This document shows, piece by piece, positions 54,575 through 64,000 of a stretch of DNA of 64,000 nt (position 1 is the stretch's first letter; each line of letters begins with the position of its first letter). Origin of the DNA: Butyricimonas faecalis (lineage in GTDB: Bacteria > Bacteroidota > Bacteroidia > Bacteroidales > Marinifilaceae); NCBI RefSeq assembly GCF_003991565.1, contig NZ_CP032819.1:3906001-3970000 (forward strand). The letters run 5' to 3'. The position numbers and the translations under genes were made by a program. The notes under the pieces are model-generated. The model did no database searches. It was not told the DNA's origin and saw nothing but the letters and a program-made list of their open reading frames with translations.

Positions 54575-55606
54575 ATGGAGTTTAAAGCAAAGGACATAGC
54601 AGCTCTATTAGGTGGGGTTGTCGATGGCGACCCCGAGATTTCTGTAAATAACGTATCTAAGATAGAGGAAGGGAAGCCGGGGACATTGGCTTTTTTAGCT
54701 AATCCTAAATACGAACATTATATTTACACGACGCAGGCGTCGATCGTGTTAGTCAATAAAACATTTGAACCCGCGCATGAATATTCTTGTACTTTGATCC
54801 GGGTAGAATCGGCTTATGACGCCATTGCAACATTATTGCAAATGTATGATGAAATGAAGCCGAAACCAGTAGGAATCGAACAACCTTCTTATATCAGTGA
54901 TAGTGCCACGATCGGGGAAAAGCCTTACATCGGGGCATTTGTATATATAGGGAGAGGTGCGAAAATCGGGAATAACGTGAAAATATATCCCCAGGCCTAT
55001 ATCGGTGATGGTGTCGTTATTGGGGATAACACGATTATTTATGCCGGGGTAAAAATTTACACGGGATGCGTGGTCGGGAAATCCTGTATCCTCCATGCCG
55101 GAGTGGTACTGGGAGCCGATGGATTCGGTTTTGTTCCGGAAGGGGATCATTATAAAAAAATTCCGCAAATTGGTAACGTGCTCTTGGAAGATGACGTGGA
55201 GATTGGGGCGAACACTTGTGTCGATCGGGCAACCATGGGGTCGACGATTATTAAAAAGGGAGTAAAACTAGATAATTTAGTCCAGATTGCACATAATGTC
55301 GTGGTTGGCGGCAACACGGTTATTGCAGCTCAGACCGGTATTGCCGGGACGACGAAAGTCGGGGAGAATTGTGTGTTTGGCGGCCAAGTGGGTATTGTTG
55401 GTCATTTAACGATAGGGGCTGGAACCCAAATCGGTGCACAGAGTGGTATTACTTCCAACGTGCCTGAGAAGTCCGTGTTGCGCGGATCTCCAGCATTTGA
55501 TTTCCCGAAATACCAAAAGTGTTATGTCGTATTCCGTAAATTACCGGAACTCTACGGGCAAATAAAGGATTTAGAGAAAGAGGTGAATAATTTAAAATCA
55601 AAATAA
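54575..55606 (+). CDS. lpxD: UDP-3-O-(3-hydroxyacyl)glucosamine N-acyltransferase
   Basis: 343 residues. An N-terminal uridine-binding domain (about 1-100, [19 protein letters not shown]) is followed by about ten turns of left-handed beta helix built of hexapeptides and a C-terminal helix ([15 protein letters not shown]). The catalytic His is in [14 protein letters not shown]. It adds the second hydroxyacyl chain in lipid A synthesis, in the cytoplasm. Order lpxD, lpxC-fabZ, lpxA is typical of Bacteroidetes. It ends one base before the next start codon. Confidence 0.97.
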   Translation: MEFKAKDIAALLGGVVDGDPEISVNNVSKIEEGKPGTLAFLANPKYEHYIYTTQASIVLVNKTFEPAHEYSCTLIRVESAYDAIATLLQMYDEMKPKPVGIEQPSYISDSATIGEKPYIGAFVYIGRGAKIGNNVKIYPQAYIGDGVVIGDNTIIYAGVKIYTGCVVGKSCILHAGVVLGADGFGFVPEGDHYKKIPQIGNVLLEDDVEIGANTCVDRATMGSTIIKKGVKLDNLVQIAHNVVVGGNTVIAAQTGIAGTTKVGENCVFGGQVGIVGHLTIGAGTQIGAQSGITSNVPEKSVLRGSPAFDFPKYQKCYVVFRKLPELYGQIKDLEKEVNNLKSK

Positions 55607-55607
55607 A

Positions 55608-57008
55608 ATGTCAGTGAAGCAAAGAACTTTAAAGAGTGAATTTTCTTTGAATGGTAAAGGCTTGCACACGGGAAAACACGTGACTGCAACCTTTAAGCCG
55701 GCTGAAGAGAACTTTGGTTATCGAATCCGTCGGATGGATTTGGAGGGAACTCCGGAAATTCCGGCTTTGGCGGAATATGTTAAATTAATGGATCGTGCCA
55801 GCTGTCTTGAGAAAGACGGTGTGTGCGTGTTTACAATGGAACATGCGATGGCTGCTCTTTATGGATGTGGGATTGACAACTGTCTGATAGAACTAAGCGG
55901 GGAGGAGTTCCCGATTTTAGACGGTAGTGCGAAATATTACGTGGAAGAGATCGAGAAAGTTGGGCTCGAAGAGCAAAATGCGGAGAGACGATACTTCACC
56001 GTAAAAGAACAAATGGAATTTTGTAGCGAGGATGGGTTGACGAAGATCACGTTGTTGCCGGATTCGGAATACAACGTGAACTTGGTGGTTGCTTACGATT
56101 CTCCTTATCTGCAGATGCAGTATGCAACCTATTCCGATAAAACGACGGATTTTGCGAAAGAAATCGCTCCTTGTCGGACGTTTGTTTTCTTGCGTGAAGT
56201 GGAGATGCTTTTGCAGCACAATTTGATCAAAGGGGGGGACTTGGAAAATGCAATTGTAATCGTTGATCGCGAGATCTCACAGGAAGAAGCAGATCGATTG
56301 GCAAAATTGTTTAACTACGATTCGATAGAGATAAAACAAGGCATCTTGAATAATCTGACCTTGTATTTTGATAACGAGCCGGCTCGTCATAAATTGTTGG
56401 ATATCATCGGCGATTTGGCTTTGTGTGGGCGTTTCATTAAAGGACGTGTTATCGCGGAGAGACCCGGACACAAGGCAAATACAACCTTGGCGAAAAAAAT
56501 GTGCAAGGCGATTGCACAAGCGGAAAGAGAGGATGTTCGCCCCGATATCGACACGAGTGCAGAACCGTTGATGGATGTGAACAAGGTGAGAGCGTTGTTG
56601 CCCCATCGTCCGCCGTTCTTGCTGGTAGACAAGATTTATGAGGTAACGGACGACATCGTGATCGGCTGCAAGAACGTGACCATGAACGAACCGTTCTTCG
56701 TGGGGCACTTCCCGGAAGAGCCGGTGATGCCGGGGGTACTTATCGTGGAGGCTATGGCGCAATGCGGTGGTATCTTGGTATTGAATCAAGTGGAAGACCC
56801 GGAGAATTACTCCACGTATTTCGTGAAAATAGATGGAATCAAATTCCGTCATAAAGTTGTTCCGGGCGATACGCTGGTCTTTAAGCTAGTGAAAATTGCT
56901 CCTATCCGTCGCGGGATCGTGACGATGAGAGGGTACGCTTTTGTCGGTAAAACGTTAGTTTGTGAAGTGGGTGAATTCATGGCCCAGGTTGCAAAAACGA
57001 AAAAATAG
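55608..57008 (+). CDS. lpxC-fabZ: Bifunctional LpxC deacetylase / FabZ dehydratase
   Basis: 466 residues, a fusion known in Bacteroidetes. Residues 1-305 are LpxC, the zinc deacetylase of lipid A synthesis, with FTMEHAMAALYGCGIDN, FPILDGSAKYY and a metal/active-site segment (HKLLDIIGDLALCGRF, then RPGHKANTTLA). Residues about 320-466 are FabZ, with LLPHRPPFLLVDKIYE, the catalytic His near 367 in FVGHFPEEPVMPGV, and Glu near 381 in VEAMAQCGG. FabZ dehydrates 3-hydroxyacyl-ACP, the substrate pool shared with LpxA and LpxD. The fusion therefore joins two enzymes competing for one metabolite. The next gene, lpxA, is 56 bases away. Confidence 0.97.
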   Translation: MSVKQRTLKSEFSLNGKGLHTGKHVTATFKPAEENFGYRIRRMDLEGTPEIPALAEYVKLMDRASCLEKDGVCVFTMEHAMAALYGCGIDNCLIELSGEEFPILDGSAKYYVEEIEKVGLEEQNAERRYFTVKEQMEFCSEDGLTKITLLPDSEYNVNLVVAYDSPYLQMQYATYSDKTTDFAKEIAPCRTFVFLREVEMLLQHNLIKGGDLENAIVIVDREISQEEADRLAKLFNYDSIEIKQGILNNLTLYFDNEPARHKLLDIIGDLALCGRFIKGRVIAERPGHKANTTLAKKMCKAIAQAEREDVRPDIDTSAEPLMDVNKVRALLPHRPPFLLVDKIYEVTDDIVIGCKNVTMNEPFFVGHFPEEPVMPGVLIVEAMAQCGGILVLNQVEDPENYSTYFVKIDGIKFRHKVVPGDTLVFKLVKIAPIRRGIVTMRGYAFVGKTLVCEVGEFMAQVAKTKK

Positions 57009-57064
57009 TGCTAAGCCTGTACTAAAATGTAATTATTATATTGTAATTAAATAAAGAAAAACGA

Positions 57065-57844
57065 ATGAAACAACCGTTAGCTTATGTTCATCCTGAAGCT
57101 CAGATCGCGGATAACGTGGTCATCGAGCCATTTGTGACGATTGATAAGAATGTTGTCATTGAGGAGGGAACAAGAATTGGTTCGAATGTCACAATTTTGG
57201 AAGGTGCGCGCATCGGAAAAAATTGTAAAATCTTCCCGGGTGCAGTGATTTCTGCCATTCCTCAAGACCTCAAATTCAGAGGTGAAAAATCGATTGTCGT
57301 GATTGGCGATAATACCACGATTCGGGAGTGCGCTACTATAAACAGAGGTACGGCCGCTAAGGGAATAACTAAAGTCGGGAATAATTGTTTGATCATGGCT
57401 TATGTGCATATCGCGCATGATTGTGAAATCGGGGATAATTGTATTATTACCAATGCCTGCCAGTTAGCCGGAGAGGTAGTGGTGGATGATTTTGCAATTA
57501 TCGGCGGAATGTCTGCCGTACATCAATTTGTACACATCGGACGCCATGTGATGATTCAAGGAGGTTCTTTGATCGGTAAAGATGTTCCTCCCTACGTGAA
57601 AGCGGGAAGACTACCCTTGTCCTATGCCGGAGTAAACTCTATCGGCTTACGTCGCCGCGGGTTTGTAAATGAAAAAATCAACGAGATTCAAGATATATTC
57701 CGGATTCTTTTCCAATCCGGCTTGAATAACTCTGATGCTGTTGAAAGAATCGAGGCAGAGATGCCGGCTTCAAAAGAACGCGATGAGATCATCATGTTCG
57801 TACGCAACAGTAAACGAGGCATTATGAAAGGATACATGGGATAA
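57065..57844 (+). CDS. lpxA: UDP-N-acetylglucosamine acyltransferase
   Basis: 259 residues. A hexapeptide beta helix (about 1-190) with the catalytic His in CLIMAYVHIAHDCEIGDN, the LpxA signature GTAAKGITKVGNNC, HQFVHIGRHVMIQGGSLIGKDVPPYVKA and a helical C-terminus. It catalyses the first acylation of lipid A synthesis from hydroxyacyl-ACP. It closes the lpx cluster; a long perfect palindrome terminator follows at 57867-57902. Confidence 0.97.
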   Translation: MKQPLAYVHPEAQIADNVVIEPFVTIDKNVVIEEGTRIGSNVTILEGARIGKNCKIFPGAVISAIPQDLKFRGEKSIVVIGDNTTIRECATINRGTAAKGITKVGNNCLIMAYVHIAHDCEIGDNCIITNACQLAGEVVVDDFAIIGGMSAVHQFVHIGRHVMIQGGSLIGKDVPPYVKAGRLPLSYAGVNSIGLRRRGFVNEKINEIQDIFRILFQSGLNNSDAVERIEAEMPASKERDEIIMFVRNSKRGIMKGYMG

Positions 57845-57866
57845 GAAAGTATTCTTAAAGAAGCAG

Positions 57867-57902
57867 GAACCCCGAAAGTTGTTATAACAACTTTCGGGGT
57901 TC
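57867..57902. terminator. Bidirectional 36-base perfect palindrome terminator
   Basis: 18 bases from 57867 (GAACCCCGAAAGTTGTTA) are followed directly by their exact complement, to 57902. It is followed by TTGTCTTTT on the plus strand. It stands between convergent lpxA and pckA, 23 bases after the lpxA stop. The window 57845-58033 contains this and the next hairpin and no gene. Confidence 0.75.
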
Positions 57903-57989
57903 TTGTCTTTTGGAGACTTCTATTCCCACTTAAAACTTTGATATAGATCTTTTCGGCAGGAGGAGAACCGGGGAAAGGCAATAAAAAAA

Positions 57990-58007
57990 GCACTCCTTGC
58001 GAAGTGC
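57990..58007 (-). terminator. Terminator of pckA
   Basis: On the minus strand GCACTTC-GCAA-GGAGTGC (one G-T pair) with a GCAA tetraloop, followed by seven T, 27 bases beyond the pckA stop. Confidence 0.85.
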
Positions 58008-58033
58008 CTTTTTTTGTTGTTCTAATCCTGAAA

Positions 58034-59641
58034 TTATAATTTCGGCCCAGCGGCAACCAAAGCCTTTCCGGCCTCGTTCCCTTCGAACTTTTTGAAGTTC
58101 TTGATGAAACGTTCAGACAAGTCTTTTGCTTTAGTTTCCCATTCGCTGGCATTGCTGTACGTGTCGCGAGGATCAAGGATATTCGGATCGACTCCCGGTA
58201 ATGCGGTCGGAACTTCGAAATTGAAGAACGGGATGGTTTTGGTCGGGGCTTTATCGATAGAGCCATCCAAAATAGCATCGATAATACCGCGGGTATCTTT
58301 AATGGAGATACGTTTGCCGGTACCGTTCCATCCGGTATTTACCAAGTAAGCTTTTGCTCCGGATTTTTCCATTTTCTTTACTAACTCTTCTGCATATTTC
58401 GTCGGGTGCAAAGATAAGAATGCAGCTCCGAAACAAGCAGAGAAAGTAGGAGTCGGTTCGGTAATTCCTCTTTCCGTTCCGGCTAATTTTGCCGTGAATC
58501 CGGACAAGAAATAGTATTTCGTTTGTTCCGGGGTCAGGATAGATACCGGGGGTAATACTCCGAACGCGTCTGCTGACAAGAAAATCACTTGTTGAGCAGC
58601 TGGGCCCTTAGAGATCGGTTTCACGATATTCTTGATGTGATAGATCGGGTAAGAAACACGCGTGTTCTCGGTAACTGATTTGTCATTGAAGTCGATCTTC
58701 CCGTTGGCATCGACAGTAACATTTTCCAACAAAGCATCCCGTTTGATGGCGTTGTAGATGTCCGGTTCTGCCTCCTTGCTCAAGTTGATCACTTTAGCGT
58801 AGCATCCGCCTTCGTAGTTGAACACGCCTTCATCGTCCCATCCGTGTTCGTCGTCACCGATCAAAAGACGTTTCGGGTCAGTTGACAGGGTGGTTTTACC
58901 GGTTCCTGACAGACCGAAGAAGATAGCGGTATTTTTACCTTCCATGTCCGTGTTGGCAGAGCAGTGCATGGATGCGATTCCGCGTAACGGGTTCAAATAG
59001 TTCATGATAGAGAAGATACCTTTCTTCATCTCACCACCATACCAAGTGTTCAAGATCACTTGCTCTTTGGTTTTCAAGTTGAATACGGTCGCCGTTTCGG
59101 AGTTCAAACCTAATTCTTTGAAGTTTTCAACTTTAGCTTTAGCAGCGTTGAAAGAAACGAAATCCGGTTCCCCGTAATTTGCCAATTCTTCTTCCGTCGG
59201 ACGGATGAACATATTCTTCACGAAGTGAGCCTGCCATGCAACTTCCATGATGAAACGAACTTTCAAACGGGTTCCTGCATTGGCCCCGCAGAAGGTGTCA
59301 ACCACGTACAATTTTTTGCCGGACAATTGTTTCACGGCTTTGGCCTTCAAATCTGCCCATGCTTCTTCCGAGCAAGGTTTGTTGTCGTTCTTGTATTCGT
59401 CAGAAGTCCACCATACGGATTCCTCGCTGGCCTCGTTCTTTACAAAGAATTTATCTTTCGGTGAACGTCCGGTGTAGATTCCGGTCATTACGTTAATCGC
59501 GCCAAGTTCGGTCAAATATCCTTTTTCGTACCCTTCCAGTTTCGGGTCTGTCTCTGCCTTGTACAATTCTTCATATGAGGGATTGTGAAGGATCTCTTTC
59601 ACATCCGTGATTCCATAAATACTTAAATCTAATTTTGCCAT
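58034..59641 (-). CDS. pckA: Phosphoenolpyruvate carboxykinase (ATP)
   Basis: 535 residues, the normal length. The P-loop is [18 protein letters not shown], with the second metal/nucleotide motif [24 protein letters not shown]. The N-terminal substrate region includes [14 protein letters not shown]. The enzyme interconverts oxaloacetate and phosphoenolpyruvate with ATP. In gut Bacteroidetes it typically runs towards oxaloacetate on the route to succinate and propionate and fixes CO2. It is a single-gene unit: an exact -7 box lies upstream (59695-59702) and a terminator downstream. Confidence 0.97.
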   Translation of the reverse strand: MAKLDLSIYGITDVKEILHNPSYEELYKAETDPKLEGYEKGYLTELGAINVMTGIYTGRSPKDKFFVKNEASEESVWWTSDEYKNDNKPCSEEAWADLKAKAVKQLSGKKLYVVDTFCGANAGTRLKVRFIMEVAWQAHFVKNMFIRPTEEELANYGEPDFVSFNAAKAKVENFKELGLNSETATVFNLKTKEQVILNTWYGGEMKKGIFSIMNYLNPLRGIASMHCSANTDMEGKNTAIFFGLSGTGKTTLSTDPKRLLIGDDEHGWDDEGVFNYEGGCYAKVINLSKEAEPDIYNAIKRDALLENVTVDANGKIDFNDKSVTENTRVSYPIYHIKNIVKPISKGPAAQQVIFLSADAFGVLPPVSILTPEQTKYYFLSGFTAKLAGTERGITEPTPTFSACFGAAFLSLHPTKYAEELVKKMEKSGAKAYLVNTGWNGTGKRISIKDTRGIIDAILDGSIDKAPTKTIPFFNFEVPTALPGVDPNILDPRDTYSNASEWETKAKDLSERFIKNFKKFEGNEAGKALVAAGPKL

Positions 59642-59694
59642 AGCAATAAATTTATGTTAGAAATTAATTAATTCTTTTTTTCTTTAATTCGGCG

Positions 59695-59702
59695 CAAAAA
59701 TA
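59695..59702 (-). promoter_or_regulatory. Candidate -7 box for pckA
   Basis: Minus strand TATTTTTG matches TAnnTTTG, 54 bases before the pckA ATG. The -33 region lacks TTTG at 19 bases. Confidence 0.45.
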
Positions 59703-59779
59703 GGAAACATTTTGATATAAAAGAATCAATTTCCCCTTTCTCGTGCCCCTTTATGTTTTATTAACACGTTCTTGTTTGC

Positions 59780-60346
59780 CTATTCTCTCAAGCATATACT
59801 TACACGGTCATATACCTTTTGTACGTTTATATCCGCGAACTTGTTACGATCTATGTTTAGAATGTAACTATCGGTAAATGGGGAGTTTAATTTGCGATCA
59901 ATCCGGCTCCGACCGATGGCGGTTAGGGCCGTAATTTGGAGATAGGGCTGATCGGAATTTAAATATTCATTTACCATTTGTTCCACGTTTTCCCGTTTTG
60001 AAAGAACCAGAGTCCCGAAATACTCCGCGATCTCGAAGTTGTAACAGTGTTGTAACAATTGAGTAATTTTTTCTGTAATCAACTCTTGAATCGGGAATAA
60101 AAAACAGGCAACGATTTGTTCTTCTCGCTTCTTTGTTCCCCACAATAGTTGTGCCAATCTTAAATCGGGCTGGTATTGTCCGGCCAGGTTTTTAAGAGAG
60201 AGGTAACTTGCCCCAATCTGTCCCCGCGTGTCGGCTCCTATCCGCTCCATGCTGTCAAGACTTCTTCCGTTTTGTAACCGGAATATTCTTCGGCAGACTT
60301 CATTGAAGAGTTGCTCTGTTTTTTTATCTATCGGGAAAACTTCCAT
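59780..60346 (-). CDS. HEAT-like protein resembling DNA alkylation repair (AlkD) proteins
   Basis: 188 residues from the ATG at 60346 (MEVFPIDKKTEQ), preferred because the longer frame would cover the promoter box and has no resemblance. RRIFRLQNGRSLDSMERIG, then GASYLSLKNLAGQYQPDLRLAQLLWGTKKREEQIVACFLF and ITEKITQLLQHCYNFEIAEYFGTLVL have the rhythm and LxxLA-LW-REEQ-A pattern of the AlkD-type HEAT-repeat proteins of Bacteroidetes. I do not see the catalytic Trp/Asp placement clearly, so activity on alkylated bases is unproven. It may be a shortened relative. Conserved hypothetical is the alternative. Confidence 0.5.
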   Translation of the reverse strand: MEVFPIDKKTEQLFNEVCRRIFRLQNGRSLDSMERIGADTRGQIGASYLSLKNLAGQYQPDLRLAQLLWGTKKREEQIVACFLFPIQELITEKITQLLQHCYNFEIAEYFGTLVLSKRENVEQMVNEYLNSDQPYLQITALTAIGRSRIDRKLNSPFTDSYILNIDRNKFADINVQKVYDRVSICLRE

Positions 60347-60401
60347 CACCTCGTCCTGTTTATTTAAAGTAAATGAAAATATCTGCACTTTTATACGCGG
60401 G

Positions 60402-60409
60402 CAAAAGTA
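60402..60409 (-). promoter_or_regulatory. Candidate -7 box for the AlkD-like gene
   Basis: Minus strand TACTTTTG matches TAnnTTTG, 56 bases before the ATG at 60346. No -33 TTTG is found. Confidence 0.35.
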
Positions 60410-60606
60410 GCTATAAAAAAATAAAATCGTGGCCTCGAACATTATGTTTTGTAGCATATTCAAACGTTTGTGTAGAAGATGATTACTTTAAATAATCTGA
60501 ATCTGTTAAATATTTATTAAGATTTTGATAGAAACGTAATCTTTGGGGGGATATGACTAATTTCGCCTTTCTAAATACCAATAAAACAAATTTAAAGGAA
60601 TAAATA

Positions 60607-62955
60607 ATGATCAAATGTTTTTTATGGTTTGTGCCCTGCTTCTTCGTGTTGGCCGGGTTCGCGCAGAAAGCCAATTATAAGGAAGCCGAACGTTTTATGC
60701 GTGGCAACGCGGAGAAACTCGTGGGGTCCACGAAAGTAAGTCCTCACTTTTTGAAAGAAAGTGATAAGTTTTGGTATAGTTATAAAACGGGCGATGGTAC
60801 CCGTTATTATTTCGTCGACCCGAAGGCCAAAGTACATCGGGAATTATTCGATCGCGAGTTCATGACAGCCGAGATCAGCAAGTACACCCACGGACCGGTG
60901 AATTACAAGGAATTACCCGTGCATGCATTGACTTTCAAGGAAGACGAGAAAACATTGAAGTTTGAGGTGGATACATTCCGTTTCGAGTATAATATTTATA
61001 CGAATCGTCTGGTGAAAATCGATTCTGCCCGGAAGAAACCGAGTAAAACTCCCAGGAAATCGAACGGGCTGGTAGGGACGTATTCTCCGGATAGTACTTA
61101 TATCGTTTACGCGAAAAGTCATAACCTCTACATGCTTTCCGTGAAAGATTCCGTGGAAACCCAGATCACGACGGATGGAGCGTTAAAATACTCTTATACT
61201 TATGATGATACGGATACAACGAGCCAACGGGTATCTGCCCGGGTGACTTGGTTCGAGAATTCGGAACGTTTTTACGTGCGCCGCTCGGACCGGAGGAAAA
61301 TCAAAACACTTTATGTCGTTAATAATCTGAGTTCTCGTCCGACGTTGAACGAGTACGAATACGTGATGGCCGGAGATCAGGAGGTGCAACACGAGGAGTT
61401 GTTCCTGGTGGACACGGCCGATAAGAAATTGATCAAAGTGCCGGTTGAGAAATGGCCGGACCAGACATTGAGGTTGTTTACTCCCGGGAAAAAGGTCAAC
61501 AGTCTTTATTTCTTGCGTAAAAAGAGAACTTGTGACGAGATCGATTTTTGTAAGGTAGATTTGAAAACGGGGGATGTAAAGGTGTTGATTAACGAGGTCA
61601 GCAAACCTTATTTCAATAATGATTTCTTCCATCTTTCTTTGTTGAACGAAGGGGAAGATATTATTTGGTGGTCGGAGAGAACGGGACACGGACATTTCTA
61701 TCATTACGATGGCGAAGGGAATCTGAAGAATGCAATTACCTCGGGGGACTGGACAGCCGGAAAGATGATAAAAATAGACACCGTGGGACGCACCATTTAT
61801 TTCGGGGCTTACGGGCAAAAGAAGGGGGCATGTCCCTACTATGCCCGGGTGAACAAAGCCCGGATCGACGGGAATGGTCAGGTGGAGATGCTGACTCCCG
61901 AACAGGCCACTCATGAGGCTTATTTCTCGAAGTCGGGACGTTATTTCGTGGATAATTATTCCCGGGCAGATTTGGAGCCACGGAGCGTGTTGCGGGACAA
62001 CAAGGGGAAGGTGATCATGGAACTGGCATCACCCGATCTGACCCGGCTTTACGAGACGGGGTGGAAGATGCCGGAGCCTTTCACGGTGAAGGCTGCCGAC
62101 GGGCACACGGATTTGTACGGCTTTATGTGGAAACCTTTTGATTTCGATTCAAGCCGGCATTATCCGATTATTTCATATGTTTACCCCGGACCGCAAACCG
62201 AGGCAATCCCGTTGGAGTTTTCCGTGACGGCAGCTTATAATGTCGGGCTGGCACAAGTCGGTTTCGTGGTGGTTACTTTCGGGCACCGGGGAGGAAGTCC
62301 GATGCGGGATAAATGGTATCACACGTTCGGGTATAATAATTTGCGGGATTACCCGTTGGCAGATGATAAATGTGGTATCGAACAGTTGGCTGATCGTTTT
62401 TCTTTTATCGATAAATCCAAGGTGGGTATTTTCGGGCATTCCGGTGGCGGCTTCATGTCTACCGCGGCTTTGTGTACTTATCCCGATTTCTACACGGCGG
62501 CTGTTTCGTCGGCGGGAAATCATGACAATAATATTTATAACCAGTGGTGGGGAGAGACTCATCACGGGGTTCAGGAGATTAAATCTTTCGAGAAGAAAAC
62601 CGTGAAAGATTCCGTTACGGGTAAAGATACCACGATTTCCGTGGAGAAGATAAAGTTTGAAACGAGAATCCCGACAAATATTGAACTGGCAAAGAATTTG
62701 AAAGGGTATTTGATGCTGGTTACGGGTGATGTGGATAATAACGTGCATCCGGCGAATACCTTGCGCATGGCTGATGCTTTGTTGAAAGCGGGAAAGAATT
62801 TTGACTTGGTGATTTTACCGGGGCAATCTCACGGGTTTATGGGCATACAACAGGCTTTCTATCAACGGAAGATGTGGTTTCATTTCGCGAAACATTTGCT
62901 GGGGGATTATTCGTCCGATCAATTCCGGGAGATTGATGCTTATATGCGGTTGTGA
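60607..62955 (+). CDS. S9-family serine peptidase (DPP IV-like)
   Basis: 782 residues with a signal peptide (about 1-19, ending AGFAQ). The N-terminal 8-bladed beta-propeller (about 90-500) shows SPDSTYIVYAKSHNLYMLS and DIIWWSERTGHGHFYHYDGEG. The C-terminal hydrolase domain has PIISYVYPGPQTEA, FGHRGGSP and the catalytic triad Ser612 (GHSGGGF), Asp710 (GDVDNNVHP) and His742 (GQSHGFMG). It is periplasmic and removes dipeptides from peptide ends, often after proline; substrate choice is not evident. The peptide transporter gene downstream at 63269 suggests joint use of peptides. A long structured gap separates them, so they are separate transcripts. Confidence 0.9.
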   Translation: MIKCFLWFVPCFFVLAGFAQKANYKEAERFMRGNAEKLVGSTKVSPHFLKESDKFWYSYKTGDGTRYYFVDPKAKVHRELFDREFMTAEISKYTHGPVNYKELPVHALTFKEDEKTLKFEVDTFRFEYNIYTNRLVKIDSARKKPSKTPRKSNGLVGTYSPDSTYIVYAKSHNLYMLSVKDSVETQITTDGALKYSYTYDDTDTTSQRVSARVTWFENSERFYVRRSDRRKIKTLYVVNNLSSRPTLNEYEYVMAGDQEVQHEELFLVDTADKKLIKVPVEKWPDQTLRLFTPGKKVNSLYFLRKKRTCDEIDFCKVDLKTGDVKVLINEVSKPYFNNDFFHLSLLNEGEDIIWWSERTGHGHFYHYDGEGNLKNAITSGDWTAGKMIKIDTVGRTIYFGAYGQKKGACPYYARVNKARIDGNGQVEMLTPEQATHEAYFSKSGRYFVDNYSRADLEPRSVLRDNKGKVIMELASPDLTRLYETGWKMPEPFTVKAADGHTDLYGFMWKPFDFDSSRHYPIISYVYPGPQTEAIPLEFSVTAAYNVGLAQVGFVVVTFGHRGGSPMRDKWYHTFGYNNLRDYPLADDKCGIEQLADRFSFIDKSKVGIFGHSGGGFMSTAALCTYPDFYTAAVSSAGNHDNNIYNQWWGETHHGVQEIKSFEKKTVKDSVTGKDTTISVEKIKFETRIPTNIELAKNLKGYLMLVTGDVDNNVHPANTLRMADALLKAGKNFDLVILPGQSHGFMGIQQAFYQRKMWFHFAKHLLGDYSSDQFREIDAYMRL

Positions 62956-63010
62956 GATGTTAACTCCTGCATGCAAGAAGGTATATTCACCATTCGTAAT
63001 CCAATGGATA

Positions 63011-63124
63011 AGGGATTAACTTCCAAAACAAGCGCCAATTCATTTCGCCACGGAGACGTATCAGGGACGTTCACGAACGTCTTTGATACGTCTTTGATTC
63101 GAAAATGATACGTCTTTAATCCCT
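63011..63124. repeat. Nested inverted repeats between the S9 peptidase and the transporter gene
   Basis: Outer arms AGGGATTAA (63011-63019) and TTAATCCCT (63116-63124) enclose a hairpin: GACGTATCA (63055-63063) with TGATACGTC (63084-63092), and inside it GACGTTC (63066-63072) with GAACGTC (63075-63081). A third TGATACGTC lies at 63106-63114. The other bases of 62956-63268 hold no gene. Confidence 0.65.
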
Positions 63125-63223
63125 AAGAACATCGAATATGCCACGGAAGATAAACGTGTATTACCCGGGAAAAGTTTACTTTATATTTCGTTGTAAACTG
63201 GTATATAAGTACCTAAAAAATAT

Positions 63224-63231
63224 TATTTTTG
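63224..63231 (+). promoter_or_regulatory. Weak -7 candidate for the POT transporter gene
   Basis: TATTTTTG matches TAnnTTTG, 38 bases before the ATG, but the sequence is a T-rich run and lacks a -33 TTTG, so it could be coincidental. Confidence 0.25.
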
Positions 63232-63268
63232 TCAGCGTGTGTAAAAGTGTAAGTAATAAATTAATAGT

Positions 63269-64000
63269 ATGAGTGTGACAACAAAAAAGAAAGAGAAAGT
63301 AAAGTTTAGTAAAGCGTTTTGGGTTGCCAACACGGTAGAATTGTTAGAGCGTGCCGCTTATTATGGGGTATTTGTCGTGATCACGTTATATTTGAGTAAC
63401 GTTTTGGGATTCACGGATATTCAAGCGGCCACTATCGCGGGAGTTTTTTCCGCTTGTTTGTATTTATTGCCGACATTTTCGGGTGCGCTTGCCGACAAGA
63501 TCGGTTTTCGTAAGTCGATGTTATTGGCGTTTTCCTTGTTGTCGTTAGGTTATCTGGGATTGGGATTATTCCCGAATTTTCTGGCCTCGACGGGATTGGT
63601 TGAGTATGGTTACGTGACGAAGTTCACGGGATTGCAGGAAAGTGGTTATCGTTACGGGATTATCCCGATCATGATTCTGATTATCGTGGGGGGATCATTT
63701 ATTAAGAGTGTGATCTCCGGTACGGTGGCCAAAGAGACGGACGAGAAAAGTCGGGCGAGGGGATTTGCTATTTTTTACGGGATGGTGAATATCGGTGCTT
63801 TCTCCGGGAAAGTGCTTGTAACCCCGTTGCGTGATGCCATGGGACACGAGGGAATGATCGTGTTGAATTATTTCTCCGCGGGAATGACTTTCCTTGCGCT
63901 GATCGCGATTTATTTGTTTTACAAGAGTGATAAACACGCCGGGGAAGGAAAAACTTTCGGGCAGATATGGACGGCGTTGGTGAAAGTTTGTACCAACGGA
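63269..64000 (+). CDS. POT-family peptide MFS transporter, N-terminal part
   Basis: Open from the ATG at 63269 to the window edge (244 codons, no stop). The N-terminus MSVTTKKKEKVKFSKAF precedes WVANTVELLERAAYYGVFVVITLYL, which is the E-x-x-E-R-x-x-Y-Y-G motif of proton-coupled oligopeptide transporters (here ELLERAAYYGV). LPTFSGALADKIGFRKSMLLAF covers the MFS A-motif, and IKSVISGTVAKETDEKSRARGFAIFYGMVNIGAF is also typical. At least six membrane segments are in the window. It would import di- and tripeptides or related compounds with protons. The rest of the gene lies beyond base 64000. Confidence 0.88.
   Translation, partial: MSVTTKKKEKVKFSKAFWVANTVELLERAAYYGVFVVITLYLSNVLGFTDIQAATIAGVFSACLYLLPTFSGALADKIGFRKSMLLAFSLLSLGYLGLGLFPNFLASTGLVEYGYVTKFTGLQESGYRYGIIPIMILIIVGGSFIKSVISGTVAKETDEKSRARGFAIFYGMVNIGAFSGKVLVTPLRDAMGHEGMIVLNYFSAGMTFLALIAIYLFYKSDKHAGEGKTFGQIWTALVKVCTNG

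Overview
The window looks like a chromosomal segment of a gut-type Bacteroidales, most plausibly the Odoribacteraceae (Butyricimonas/Odoribacter-like). This is inferred from two FecI/FecR/SusC/SusD loci whose SusC proteins carry an STN domain, a fused LpxC-FabZ, DUF4843, PKD-like and TlpA/DUF4369 lipoprotein or periplasmic families, and promoters of the Bacteroidetes type (TTTG-N19-TAnnTTTG), two of which are exact matches. I saw no rRNA, tRNA, CRISPR array, phage genes or complete insertion sequence.

Layout. 1-370 is the end of gcvP. 451-14753 is a first uptake locus: ECF sigma factor, FecR anti-sigma, a TlpA thioredoxin, a secreted unknown protein, SusC, SusD, two surface lipoproteins (DUF4843 and PKD-like) and a second TlpA. 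A minus-strand module (AraC regulator, a broken flavodoxin-like gene, a TIGR04076 gene) sits between the sigma factor and its FecR. 14848-17997 holds a GH29 alpha-L-fucosidase and a YfcC-type transporter. Each is broken by one missing G in a G run. 18110-22107 holds an AlbA_2 regulator with an in-frame 12-base repeat, TtcA, GreA with a structured leader, a HIT protein and a hotdog thioesterase.

22340-39861 is a 17.5 kb block entirely on the minus strand. Read in its own direction it encodes an ECF sigma, FecR, SusC, SusD, a lipoprotein, an HsmA-like membrane protein, two tandem copies of a GldA-type ATPase plus a fused GldF-GldG-type permease, and a secreted protein with two thioredoxin domains. 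This is my best candidate for an undescribed system: a sigma/anti-sigma controlled SusCD uptake locus joined to duplicated ABC transporters and periplasmic redox proteins.

40434-41078 is a HAD hydrolase. 41201-47373 is a heavy-metal RND efflux operon (DUF6769 His/Cys-rich protein, CusB-like adaptor with His heptads, CusA/CzcA pump, TolC-like channel) behind an exact promoter match. Next come mgsA, a CapA-family lipoprotein, a DsbD-N-like protein, the rimP-nusA-infB operon, divergent lpxD-lpxC/fabZ-lpxA, pckA, a HEAT-type AlkD-like protein, an S9 peptidase and the start of a POT peptide transporter, which runs off the end.

Two themes recur. Both SusCD loci are accompanied by exported WCGPC thioredoxin-fold proteins, which suggests the imported or processed substrates need disulfide or redox handling. 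Small palindromic repeats (16273-16360, 22165-22290, 63011-63124) fill several gaps between genes. All functional assignments come from reading motifs and family resemblance by eye; no database search was run.
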